10,296 nt of DNA from Ruminococcus sp. CAG:382 (GTDB lineage: Bacteria > Bacillota > Clostridia > Oscillospirales > CAG-382), in contig FR892140.1 in NCBI GenBank assembly GCA_000433115.1, positions 1,739 to 12,034 of the forward strand, read 5' to 3'. The position numbers and the translations under genes were made by a program. Shown here one piece after another: positions 1 to 6,151 of the stretch. Each line of letters starts with the position of its first letter. The first letter of the stretch is position 1. The notes beneath the pieces are model-generated. The model searched no databases. It saw nothing but the letters and a program-made list of their open reading frames with translations, and was not told where the DNA came from.

Positions 1-199
1 CGGCACTCCTTTTCACGGCGACGAATGCACCTGCAAACGACGACAGAAAAACGCAGACATATGCGCAGAGTGCCGCCGTTTCGGCTGCGCTGCCGCTTTT
101 CAGAGTCGCCGCCGCGCATACCGCCGTTGTTACCGGTATCAGAAGCAATGATGCCGCAAGTCCGGTCAGTGTTGATTTGAGAGCTGATGTTTTTTCCAT
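1..199 (-). CDS. TIGR04086-like small membrane protein, N-terminal part (cut by window edge)
   Basis: The reverse strand reads from an ATG at 199 for 66 codons to the window edge, so the C-terminus is missing. The visible part starts MEKTSALKSTLTGLAASLLL and contains two hydrophobic stretches, at about residues 11-32 and 42-61, separated by a short polar loop (KSGSAAE). The second ends in G-x-F-x-A-V-K-R, a positively charged exit from the membrane. This matches my recollection of the TIGR04086 (YrzE-like) family of roughly 110-130-residue four-helix membrane proteins of Bacillota, whose function is unknown. A weak Shine-Dalgarno (AAAGG, 211-215 on the reverse strand) lies about 11 bases upstream. 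It follows the ATPase gene on the same strand after 55 bases, so the two may be co-transcribed. Coding potential is well supported; the family name is moderately so. Confidence 0.66.
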   Translation of the reverse strand, partial: MEKTSALKSTLTGLAASLLLIPVTTAVCAAATLKSGSAAETAALCAYVCVFLSSFAGAFVAVKRSA

Positions 200-254
200 G
201 CGTGTCACGACCTTTGTTCTTTCATACTGCCATTTTATTTGAGGACGCTTTGTT

Positions 255-1298
255 TTATGACCCGAAAATGCGTATTGCGAGTGCTTTTGTTATGCTGTCC
301 GTGACGCCGAAATCGATGCACTGGGAATATATCTTTTCGATTTCTCCGTGTACGGCAAAGGCGCGTTCCATTGTCTGCGACGCCTCGTCGGTCAGCTTTT
401 CGGACAGCTTTTCGATGACGGTGAGCGATTGACGGTGGAGCGCGGTCACCTCGGGGTCGAGGAAGCGGGCGGCACGGACGGTTTTTGCGTTTTCGGGCGA
501 TACAAAGCGGTCGCTCTTTATCAGCACGCCGGTATCGGGGAAGAATATGCCGGATATTTCGCGGTTATCGACGGGACACGGGATCACGCACATATCGACG
601 CCTTCGTTTCTCGCGTGGGCATAAAGCTGCTGAAGCACGGTTTCCGCACTGCCGTATCTGTCGCGCAGGACGTAGAACTCATCAACGTCGCAGAACGTTC
701 CGGTGGTCACAAAGCCCTTGCGGCAGAAGGTGTCTGTCGGGGTTATCACGACTTTGCCGTCACCTTTCCGGCAGTTGCGCTTCACAAAGCCGTGGCAGAA
801 GGTGTACAGCTTTCCGGCAAGGAATGCGCTGTCGGTGTATTCGCGCCGGACATCCTCCAGCTTTCCGAAGGCGGCGATGCAGGATGACGCGGCACGTACG
901 TACATTGCCTTTTTTTCGAAGAGTCTGCCCAGCCTGCCGCTGAAAAAGCCGAGGCGGTCATAATCGAATGTGTCCTCAAGACTGACCGTTACTTCACGTA
1001 TGCCGTATTTTTTCGGGTCGAGCGAATGAGGCGAGGTGCCGTCCGCGACGGCAACGCCGAGGTCGGTCAGCATAACGCCGTCAAGGGAATCGGGATCGGA
1101 CGAGCAGCGTATCACGGTGAGCGGATGCCCCTCCGCTTCCGCCCGCGCGGCGATGCGCTTCATCACCGTCGATTTGCCGCTTCCGGGCGACCCTTTCAGG
1201 ATAAATACGCGCTTCATGGGTGACAGCGTGTATTCGAGGAGCGGGACGTAGCCGTCGATGCCGTTGAGACCCGCAAAAAGCTCAATTTTGTTGCTCAT
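255..1298 (-). CDS. P-loop ATPase, PRK06851-like, with degenerate second half
   Basis: This 347-residue protein has no signal peptide and is probably cytoplasmic. A classic Walker A motif GSPGSGKST lies at residues 36-44 after a beta strand (RVFILK), followed by a CSSDPDSLDG segment (65-74) and DGTSPHSLDP (87-96). These match my memory of the PRK06851 family of uncharacterised ATPases in Firmicutes, which are built of two similar halves. The second half recapitulates the first: residues 208-263 (FYVLRDRYGSAETVL and on to GVLIKSD) align with 32-87, but the Walker A positions read RDRYGSAET, with Glu219 where the catalytic lysine should be. Only the first half should bind ATP. The substrate is unknown. 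The start is set by GGAGG six bases upstream of the ATG. A minus-strand promoter candidate lies at 1343-1372. Confidence 0.82.
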   Translation of the reverse strand: MSNKIELFAGLNGIDGYVPLLEYTLSPMKRVFILKGSPGSGKSTVMKRIAARAEAEGHPLTVIRCSSDPDSLDGVMLTDLGVAVADGTSPHSLDPKKYGIREVTVSLEDTFDYDRLGFFSGRLGRLFEKKAMYVRAASSCIAAFGKLEDVRREYTDSAFLAGKLYTFCHGFVKRNCRKGDGKVVITPTDTFCRKGFVTTGTFCDVDEFYVLRDRYGSAETVLQQLYAHARNEGVDMCVIPCPVDNREISGIFFPDTGVLIKSDRFVSPENAKTVRAARFLDPEVTALHRQSLTVIEKLSEKLTDEASQTMERAFAVHGEIEKIYSQCIDFGVTDSITKALAIRIFGS

Positions 1299-1313
1299 AG
1301 AATACCTCCGGTC

Positions 1314-1342
1314 TTGACTTTTTCATATGTTTGCGATATTAT
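1314..1342 (+). promoter_or_regulatory. Candidate promoter for the kinase gene row
   Basis: TTGACT (1314-1319) and TATTAT (1337-1342) are separated by 17 bases, close to the sigma-A consensus. The predicted transcript begins near 1349 and carries a leader of about 185 bases before the kinase start at 1535. A second -10-like TATAAT lies at 1342-1347, but its spacing of 22 is too long for the same -35 box. The promoter interlocks with the opposite-strand promoter across the shared palindrome ATATTATATAATAT (1336-1349). Confidence 0.5.
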
Positions 1343-1372
1343 ATAATATGCAGTAAAGGCATCGCCGTGCAA
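1343..1372 (-). promoter_or_regulatory. Candidate promoter for the minus-strand ATPase gene
   Basis: Reading the reverse strand, TTGCAC (1372-1367) and TATTAT (1348-1343) are separated by 18 bases. Transcription would begin near 1336, leaving a leader of about 38 bases with a GGAGG ribosome binding site. The -10 box is one arm of a 14-bp perfect palindrome (1336-1349), whose other arm serves the opposite promoter. Assigned by eye from consensus only. Confidence 0.42.
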
Positions 1373-1534
1373 TTCGGAAGCGGCACACTTGTCTGCGTAT
1401 TCCGAATCATGCTTTGCAAAAATTCACGGCGGCAGATCGTGCAGCCTGCCGGCTTTTGCATCGTCTGATGAAGTATCCGGCTGCGCAATACGCGGTGATG
1501 TCTGCAATAAACTTTGCGAAAGGCTTTGCATTTT
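1350..1534 (+). promoter_or_regulatory. Structured, gene-free leader of the kinase transcript
   Basis: I find no convincing gene here. Two foldable elements can be seen. Element A pairs ATTCGGAA (1372-1379) with TTCCGAAT (1400-1407), a perfect 8-bp stem with a 20-base loop. Element B pairs GCAGCC (1441-1446) with GGCTGC (1479-1484). It encloses CTT/AAG (1453-1455 with 1471-1473) and CATC/GATG (1459-1462 with 1467-1470, loop GTCT), giving an elongated hairpin of about 44 bases. The leader does not match any riboswitch class I recognise, and no T-rich terminator follows either stem. The kinase's Shine-Dalgarno (AAAGG, 1519-1523) lies downstream of both. Element A could instead be a DNA operator. 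Confidence 0.35.
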
Positions 1535-2554
1535 ATGAAAACAGTTACATTCGGTGAGATCATGCTGAGGCTTCAGCCTCCCTCCTATAAACGCATACTT
1601 CAGACGGGTTCTTATGAGGCTACCTACGGCGGCGGCGAGGCAAATGTTGCGGTATCGCTCGCACAGTTCGGCGACGATGCGCGCTTTGTCACCGTGCTTC
1701 CCGCAAATCCGGTTGCGGACGCCTGCAAAAACGAGCTGAGACGCTGGGGCGTCGATATTTCCCGCATAGTTACGGGCGACGGCAGAATGGGTATCTATTT
1801 CTGCGAAAAGGGCGCGTCGCAGCGTCCGTCGGTCGTTGTGTATGACCGCAAGTATTCGGCGATTTCGCTTGCAAAACCGGGCGATATCGACTGGGACGGT
1901 GTTTTCGAAAATGCCGACTGGTTCCACTTCACGGGAATCACTCCCGCGCTGGGCGACAGCGTTTTTGAGCTTTGCCTTGAAGCGGTGAAAAAAGCGAAGG
2001 AAAAGGGCATCACCGTGAGCTGTGACCTCAATTACCGCAAGAAGCTCTGGAGCCGCGAAAAGGCTGGAAAGTGCATGGACGAGCTTTGCGGATATGTCGA
2101 TGTGCTGATTGCAAACGAGGAGGATTTCTCGGATGTGTTCGGAATAAGGGCGGACGGAAGCGACATTTCGGGCGGAAAGCTCTCGGCTGAGGGATATGCC
2201 GCCGTTGCGGACAAGGCGGTGAAGCGCTTCGGATGCAGATATGTCGCCGTCACGCTCCGTGAATCGGTTTCGGCTTCGGTCAATCATTGGGCAGGTATGC
2301 TCTATGACGGAAGCAAAGCGTATTTTTCAACCAAATATACCATGAACATCGTGGACAGAGTCGGCGGCGGCGATTCGTTCGGCGCCGGACTCATATACTC
2401 GCTCAAAAACGGCAAGGCACCGCAGGACGCGATCGATTTCGCAGTCGCGGCATCCTGTCTCAAGCACAGCGTTGAGGGCGACTTCAACGTCGCGTCTGTC
2501 GCAGAGGTGGAGAGCCTTGTGAAAAACGGCGGCAACGGCCGCGTTCAGCGCTGA
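1535..2554 (+). CDS. kdgK: 2-keto-3-deoxygluconate kinase (PfkB family)
   Basis: This 339-residue cytoplasmic sugar kinase is predicted to phosphorylate 2-keto-3-deoxygluconate to KDPG with ATP, a step of hexuronate and pectin breakdown and of Entner-Doudoroff-like routes. The N-terminal strand MKTVTFGEIMLRLQPP is typical of the KDG kinase group. YGGGEANVA (31-39) is the substrate-binding glycine-rich loop, CDLNYRKKLW (163-172) and NEEDF (195-199) are conserved, and VDRVGGGDSFGAG (273-285) is PfkB signature 2 with the presumed catalytic base Asp280. It ends in GRVQR, which I recall from clostridial members, so it looks complete. An in-frame TTG at 1514 would add seven residues, but ATG 1535 fits the family N-terminus and has AAAGG eleven bases upstream. 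KDPG aldolase is not in the window. Another PfkB substrate is possible but less likely. Confidence 0.88.
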   Translation: MKTVTFGEIMLRLQPPSYKRILQTGSYEATYGGGEANVAVSLAQFGDDARFVTVLPANPVADACKNELRRWGVDISRIVTGDGRMGIYFCEKGASQRPSVVVYDRKYSAISLAKPGDIDWDGVFENADWFHFTGITPALGDSVFELCLEAVKKAKEKGITVSCDLNYRKKLWSREKAGKCMDELCGYVDVLIANEEDFSDVFGIRADGSDISGGKLSAEGYAAVADKAVKRFGCRYVAVTLRESVSASVNHWAGMLYDGSKAYFSTKYTMNIVDRVGGGDSFGAGLIYSLKNGKAPQDAIDFAVAASCLKHSVEGDFNVASVAEVESLVKNGGNGRVQR

Positions 2555-2560
2555 GCCGTC

Positions 2561-3436
2561 ATGCGTATGAAAAAAGCAATATGTTTCATCCTTGTCACCG
2601 TCCTGCTTTTTGCGGCGTGTTCGGACAAGGACAAGGAAAAGCATATTTCGACCAAGATCTACGAGGGGCTTGCGGCTTCCTACGCGACGTCGGATATTTC
2701 GGATTACCGCGTTATCGCCGCGCTGTACAACGCCGGAGCGCCGCTTTCGGAGAGAGTATACGCCCCGGAAGCGCCGGACGGCAGAACGGAACGTCACGGA
2801 GAATATCTGATTTCACTTTACTATGCGCGTGAGGGCGGTATTGACGTTTCGGGATACGATGCGGCGCCGTCGCTCGAAGCGGTGAAGGAGCGCATTGCGA
2901 AACCGGACGGGCTGTCCGTTTATGAAATATTTGTGTGCGTTACGGCTCTTAGGATTTACGGTGAGGAATTTGACGGCGGAGCAGTCACAAAATCGCTCGA
3001 AAGCAGACAGAACGGAGTTTCGGGCGGTATGTATGAATACGTTTCGTCGGGTGACGAAGAGATGAGTGCCGATACGGTCACTACGGCTTACGGGTTCATG
3101 GTATTCGTCATGCTGAGGAGCAGTGTGACCGACCTTAATTACGACAACGCGCTGATGTATCTTGCCGTGAACATCGGCGATGACAATACGATAAACGATG
3201 TGCAGGGAAAAAGTTCCTGCTCGGCAACGGCTGTGACGCTGACCGCGCTCCTTTCGTCGGGCATTCCGACTGACGGCGAGGTCTCGACGGCGCTTCTTAC
3301 GGCAATCGACGGCTTCCGTTCCGGAAGAAGATATTCCGACCGCAAGGGCGAGGCGGTGAGCCGCCGGACGGATGCGGATGTTCTGCTCTGCGCTTCGTCG
3401 GCTATGTACGGCAATCCATTCACGAAAGAGAGATAA
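2561..3436 (+). CDS. Lipoprotein with alpha/alpha-toroid (prenyltransferase-like) repeats
   Basis: The 291-residue product begins with a short basic, hydrophobic signal and a lipobox-like FAAC, with Cys20 as the likely lipidated residue, so it should be anchored on the outer face of the membrane. The mature part shows helix-pair repeats ending in T/A-x-x-x-L-x-A-L patterns: VYEIFVCVTALRIYG (120-134), SADTVTTAYGFMVFVML (169-185), SCSATAVTLTALLSSGI (219-235) and TDADVLLCASSAM (270-282), with GG-x-Y and GF/Y turns between. This resembles the alpha/alpha-toroid of terpene cyclase-like and transcobalamin-like secreted proteins. No catalytic motif is evident, so ligand binding is more likely than catalysis. 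It starts six bases after the kinase stop without a clear Shine-Dalgarno, suggesting translational coupling. A second ATG at 2567 is possible. The fold assignment is an inference from pattern. Confidence 0.72.
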   Translation: MRMKKAICFILVTVLLFAACSDKDKEKHISTKIYEGLAASYATSDISDYRVIAALYNAGAPLSERVYAPEAPDGRTERHGEYLISLYYAREGGIDVSGYDAAPSLEAVKERIAKPDGLSVYEIFVCVTALRIYGEEFDGGAVTKSLESRQNGVSGGMYEYVSSGDEEMSADTVTTAYGFMVFVMLRSSVTDLNYDNALMYLAVNIGDDNTINDVQGKSSCSATAVTLTALLSSGIPTDGEVSTALLTAIDGFRSGRRYSDRKGEAVSRRTDADVLLCASSAMYGNPFTKER

Positions 3437-3447
3437 ATATATTTATC
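3432..3447. repeat. 16-bp perfect palindrome between stop and start codons
   Basis: GATAAATATATTTATC is a perfect palindrome that contains the TAA stop of the lipoprotein gene and ends directly against the ATG at 3448. As RNA it could form an AU-rich stem of about six pairs with a four-base loop, between the purine-rich GAAAGAGAG (3424-3432) and the start codon. As DNA it could be a protein site. Confidence 0.5.
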
Positions 3448-4293
3448 ATGCAGACGATAAACGGGAAAAATTTTGATGAAGAACGCGCACTTTACGCGAT
3501 AAACGATGCAACGGTCACGGACTGTACCTTTGACGGCCCCGCCGACGGCGAATCAGCCTTCAAGGAGGCAAGGGACGTTACGGTCAGACGCTGTACCTTC
3601 AGGCTCAGATATCCGTTCTGGCATACGACGAACGGAAGCATCAGCGAATGCAGCATGACAGAGGGCTGCCGCGCCGCATTGTGGTATGACAGAAACATCA
3701 CTATAAACGACTGCACGATGCGCGGTGTGAAGGCGCTTCGCGAGAGCCATGATATCACACTGAAAAACTGCGACATCGTGTCTCCCGAATTCGGTTGGAG
3801 ATGCGGCAATGTCAATGTCTGCGATACCACGCTCGAATCGGAATATCCGTTTTTCGAAAGCAGTAACATTACGCTTGAGAAATTCACGCTCAAGGGAAAA
3901 TATTCGTTCCAGTATGTCACCGATTCGGTGATACGCGACAGCGTGCTGAACACGAAGGACGCTTTCTGGCATTCGAAGAACGTCACGGTTTACGACAGTA
4001 CGATAAACGGCGAATATCTCGGCTGGTATTCCGAAAACCTCAGACTTGTGAGATGCAGGATATCGGGCACTCAGCCGCTCTGCTACTGCAAGGGTCTTGT
4101 GCTGGAGGACTGCACTATGGAAAACGCCGATCTTTCATTTGAGTATTCCGATGTGAATGCCGATATCAGGGGAAGCGTTCTTTCGGTCAAGAATCCGCAC
4201 AGCGGACGTATCGTCGCGGATTCGGTCGGGGAGATCATTTCCGGCAATTCCGTCATGGACAACAACTGCGAGATCGTTATCAGAAAACAATAA
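3448..4293 (+). CDS. DUF3737 family right-handed beta-helix protein
   Basis: This 281-residue protein has no signal peptide and is probably cytoplasmic. It is made almost entirely of rungs about 19 residues long, each with a short strand followed by C/S-T-F/M/I. The repeated position falls at residues 26, 49, 68, 89, 108, 127, 146, 165, 184, 203, 222 and 243, so eight or more successive steps are 19 apart. This is the pattern of a right-handed parallel beta-helix, and the opening MQTINGKNFDEERALY is that of DUF3737 proteins of gut and oral bacteria as I remember them. The function of the family is unknown. Aromatic residues recur at one rung corner (YPFWH, FGWRC, YPFFE, YSFQY, DAFWH, LGWYS), which would form a hydrophobic stripe. 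The ribosome binding site is weak (GAAAGAGAG, about 15 bases upstream). It lies eleven bases after the lipoprotein gene. Confidence 0.88.
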   Translation: MQTINGKNFDEERALYAINDATVTDCTFDGPADGESAFKEARDVTVRRCTFRLRYPFWHTTNGSISECSMTEGCRAALWYDRNITINDCTMRGVKALRESHDITLKNCDIVSPEFGWRCGNVNVCDTTLESEYPFFESSNITLEKFTLKGKYSFQYVTDSVIRDSVLNTKDAFWHSKNVTVYDSTINGEYLGWYSENLRLVRCRISGTQPLCYCKGLVLEDCTMENADLSFEYSDVNADIRGSVLSVKNPHSGRIVADSVGEIISGNSVMDNNCEIVIRKQ

Positions 4294-4296
4294 CGC

Positions 4297-4320
4297 CGTT
4301 GCCGCGATTATGCGGGAACG
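4297..4320 (+). other. Intercistronic hairpin after the beta-helix gene
   Basis: CGTT-G-CCGC (4297-4305) pairs with GCGG-G-AACG (4312-4320) around a six-base loop, giving eight pairs with one G-G mismatch. No T-tract follows, so it is not a standard terminator. It may mark a processing site or the 3' end of the upstream message. A TATAAA at 4331-4336 follows but has no convincing -35 partner. Confidence 0.35.
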
Positions 4321-4352
4321 CCCGACAAACTATAAATTACGGGAGAAGAAAT

Positions 4353-4676
4353 ATGAATATAAGAAATATGAATATTCCGAGACCGGAATTCCCCGGACCT
4401 CAGCTTGTACGCGATACATGGATGAATCCGGTCGATAACGGCTGGGGATACGGAACGGCGCCGAAAACCGAAGAGGAATTTGCGGAAAGGTACAGCGGAC
4501 TCACCTCCGTGCTGCTGGAGCATCCGCGCATATGCGGCTTCTGCTATACTCAGCTTACCGACATCGAGCAGGAGCAGAACGGACTTTATTCATATGACCG
4601 CAGTCGGAAATTTTCCGATGCGGTGTATGAAATAATTAAAGAAACAAACACGAAAAAAGCGGCAATCGAAAAATAA
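4353..4676 (+). pseudogene. Glycoside hydrolase family 2 remnant: N-terminus fused in frame to C-terminus
   Basis: The 107-codon frame has an intact start with GGGAG seven bases upstream and a normal stop. Residues 7-25 (MNIPRPEFPGPQLVRDTWM and the next residue) match the start of clostridial GH2 beta-galactosidase/glucuronidase-type enzymes, where the text usually continues into LNGEWEF. Residues 30-107 (GWGYGTAPKTEEEF, ERYSGL, ICGFCYTQLTDIEQEQNGLY, YDRSRKF) match the last ~80 residues of the same enzymes. Everything between is absent: the sugar-binding and Ig-like domains, most of the TIM barrel and both catalytic glutamates, roughly 450-500 residues given the usual ~580-600. It therefore cannot be an active GH2. 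The join lies near 4425-4440. Natural in-frame deletion and an assembly chimera are both possible. The family match is from memory. Confidence 0.72.
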
Positions 4677-4701
4677 TTCCGGTTTGGAGAAGCGGCGCAA
4701 T

Positions 4702-6042
4702 ATGAACATGATACCCGACGAAGGAAAATACAGTCTGAAACGATACAAGGGAATAATCGCAACGCTTATCATCGCCATTGTCGTCTTCTTTGCGCTGTGG
4801 CGGCTTGACAGTGTTGTCGCGGTGGCGAACAAGTATCTCGGATACATATCGCCCGTCATTTACGGTGTTTCGATCGCGTATGTGCTTAACCCCGCGGTCG
4901 TTTACTTCGAGCGTCTGCTCGGGGCAAGATTCATGAAGGCGAAAAGCGAAAAGACGCGCGCGAAGGCGGACAGGTTGGCAAAAAACCTTTCCATTGCGAT
5001 TGTGATAGCGCTTGCGATCGCGGTGATCGTCGTGCTTTGCCTGATGATCATACCGTCCATGCTGGAATCCATCATCGATCTCGCAAAGCAGATCGTACCG
5101 CTCATAAATTCGCTGGTCGATCGTATCGACAAATTCACGTCCGCCGAAAGCCGTTTCGGCGACAGTCTGCAGTCCGTCATTGAAAAGGTGTCGTCGGCTT
5201 TGCAGGAATGGATCACGACAAATCTGCTGCCTACGGCGCAGTCGGCTCTTGAATACATAACGAGCAGCGTGGCTGCGGTGCTTGTTTTCCTTTATAATTT
5301 CCTTGTGGGCATCATTGTTGCGGTATATGCGCTTGCCGAGAAAAAGAACTTTGTCGCCGTGGCGAAGAAGCTGACGTATGTGCTTTGGAATCCGAAGCAC
5401 GCCAACCGTGTCGTCGATACCGCGCGTCACGGTCACGAGATCTTCGGCGGCTTCCTCAGCGGAAAGCTGATCGACTCGCTCATTGTGGGTATTCTCTGTT
5501 TCATTTTCTGCGTATGCACCAATATGCCGTATTCACTGCTTATCAGTACAATCGTCGGCGTGACGAACATAATACCGTTTTTCGGACCGTTTATCGGCGG
5601 TATTCCGACAACTTTCATTGTGCTTGTGGTCGACCCGCCGAAGGGTGTGCTGTTCGGTATATTCATAATCATTCTTCAGCAGATCGACGGCAACATAATC
5701 GGCGCGAAGATACTCGGAAACACGACCGGTATGAGCGAATTCTGGGTCACGTTCTCGTTGCTGCTGTTCGGCGGTATGTTCGGATTTGTCGGTATGATGA
5801 TCGGCGTTCCGCTGTTTTCGGTCATTTATTATCTCGCAACGGTGCTTGTCAACGAAAAAGCCGAGAAGAGAGGGCTTAAGACCGCCGACGAGTTTTATTA
5901 CGCCGTTGACCGCTATGATACGGCGGCAGGCGAATTCGTCATGATGGACGAAAACGCCGCAAAAAAGCGCCGCAAGCCGCGTAAAGACGGAAAAGAGCCG
6001 ATCGTGAAGCGTATCGGCAACAGATTCAGGCGCAAAAAGTGA
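4702..6042 (+). CDS. AI-2E family transporter (PerM/YdbI-type membrane protein)
   Basis: This 446-residue integral membrane protein has hydrophobic segments at about residues 17-34, 48-66, 98-117, 188-211, 256-275, 278-310, 314-327 and 347-380. A long amphipathic, mostly helical region (120-186) sits between the third and fourth, as is usual in the AI-2E family. The conserved C-terminal block is clear: GGFLSGKLIDS (249-259), NIIPFFGPFIGGIP (289-302), QQIDGNIIGAKILG (326-339) and FGFVGMMIGVPLFSVIY (360-376). Family members are proposed exporters of small molecules or ion antiporters; the substrate here cannot be read from sequence. The tail (421-446) is strongly basic (KKRRKPRK, KRIGNRFRRKK) and presumably cytoplasmic. 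ATG 4702 is chosen, with GGAG (4686-4689) twelve bases upstream. A TTG at 4684 would add six charged residues and destroy that site. ATG 4708 is an alternative. Confidence 0.88.
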   Translation: MNMIPDEGKYSLKRYKGIIATLIIAIVVFFALWRLDSVVAVANKYLGYISPVIYGVSIAYVLNPAVVYFERLLGARFMKAKSEKTRAKADRLAKNLSIAIVIALAIAVIVVLCLMIIPSMLESIIDLAKQIVPLINSLVDRIDKFTSAESRFGDSLQSVIEKVSSALQEWITTNLLPTAQSALEYITSSVAAVLVFLYNFLVGIIVAVYALAEKKNFVAVAKKLTYVLWNPKHANRVVDTARHGHEIFGGFLSGKLIDSLIVGILCFIFCVCTNMPYSLLISTIVGVTNIIPFFGPFIGGIPTTFIVLVVDPPKGVLFGIFIIILQQIDGNIIGAKILGNTTGMSEFWVTFSLLLFGGMFGFVGMMIGVPLFSVIYYLATVLVNEKAEKRGLKTADEFYYAVDRYDTAAGEFVMMDENAAKKRRKPRKDGKEPIVKRIGNRFRRKK

Positions 6043-6053
6043 AAAATTAATAT

Positions 6054-6079
6054 GCAAATGCTTGATTTCGGGCATTTGC
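6054..6079. repeat. Inverted repeat spanning the -35 region of the tsaB promoter
   Basis: GCAAATGC (6054-6061) and GCATTTGC (6072-6079) are perfect 8-base inverted arms around a 10-base centre that holds the -35 box. No T-tract follows on the plus strand. On the minus strand TTAATTTTTC follows, but no gene there needs ending. An operator is as plausible as a weak transcription end for the transporter gene. Confidence 0.45.
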
Positions 6080-6090
6080 GGTGTTATACT
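6062..6090 (+). promoter_or_regulatory. Promoter candidate for the tsaB gene row
   Basis: TTGATT (6062-6067) and TATACT (6085-6090) are separated by 17 bases, close to the sigma-A consensus. Transcription would start near 6097. The 110-base gap after the transporter gene is the largest break in the plus-strand gene row from 1535 to 9507, which supports a new transcription unit beginning here. Confidence 0.6.
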
Positions 6091-6096
6091 GATAAT

Positions 6097-6123
6097 GTAG
6101 ACGGTGTTGCTATATCCGTCTAC
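6097..6123 (+). promoter_or_regulatory. 5'-end hairpin of the tsaB transcript
   Basis: GTAGACGG (6097-6104) pairs perfectly with CCGTCTAC (6116-6123) around an 11-base loop. The stem begins at the predicted transcription start, a position where hairpins commonly protect messages from 5'-end decay. The Shine-Dalgarno GGAAGGAG (6131-6138) lies eight bases beyond it and stays free. Confidence 0.45.
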
Positions 6124-6151
6124 TGCTATCGGAAGGAGTTGAATTTATTCA

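Noticed and set aside
348..887. Long plus-strand open frame opposite the ATPase gene
   Set aside because: It lacks family features and lies fully inside a gene with a Walker A motif and good ribosome binding site; it is an antisense shadow of GC-rich coding DNA.
1424..2287. 287-residue minus-strand frame opposite the kinase
   Set aside because: The plus strand encodes a full-length PfkB kinase here; the antisense product has no recognisable motif.
4636..5436. 266-residue minus-strand frame opposite the transporter
   Set aside because: Its translation is rich in Arg, His and Asp with no hydrophobic core, typical of antisense reading of a membrane-protein gene.
6054..6079. Factor-independent terminator after the transporter gene
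   Set aside because: The hairpin is perfect, but no T-tract follows on the plus strand and its loop holds a good -35 box.
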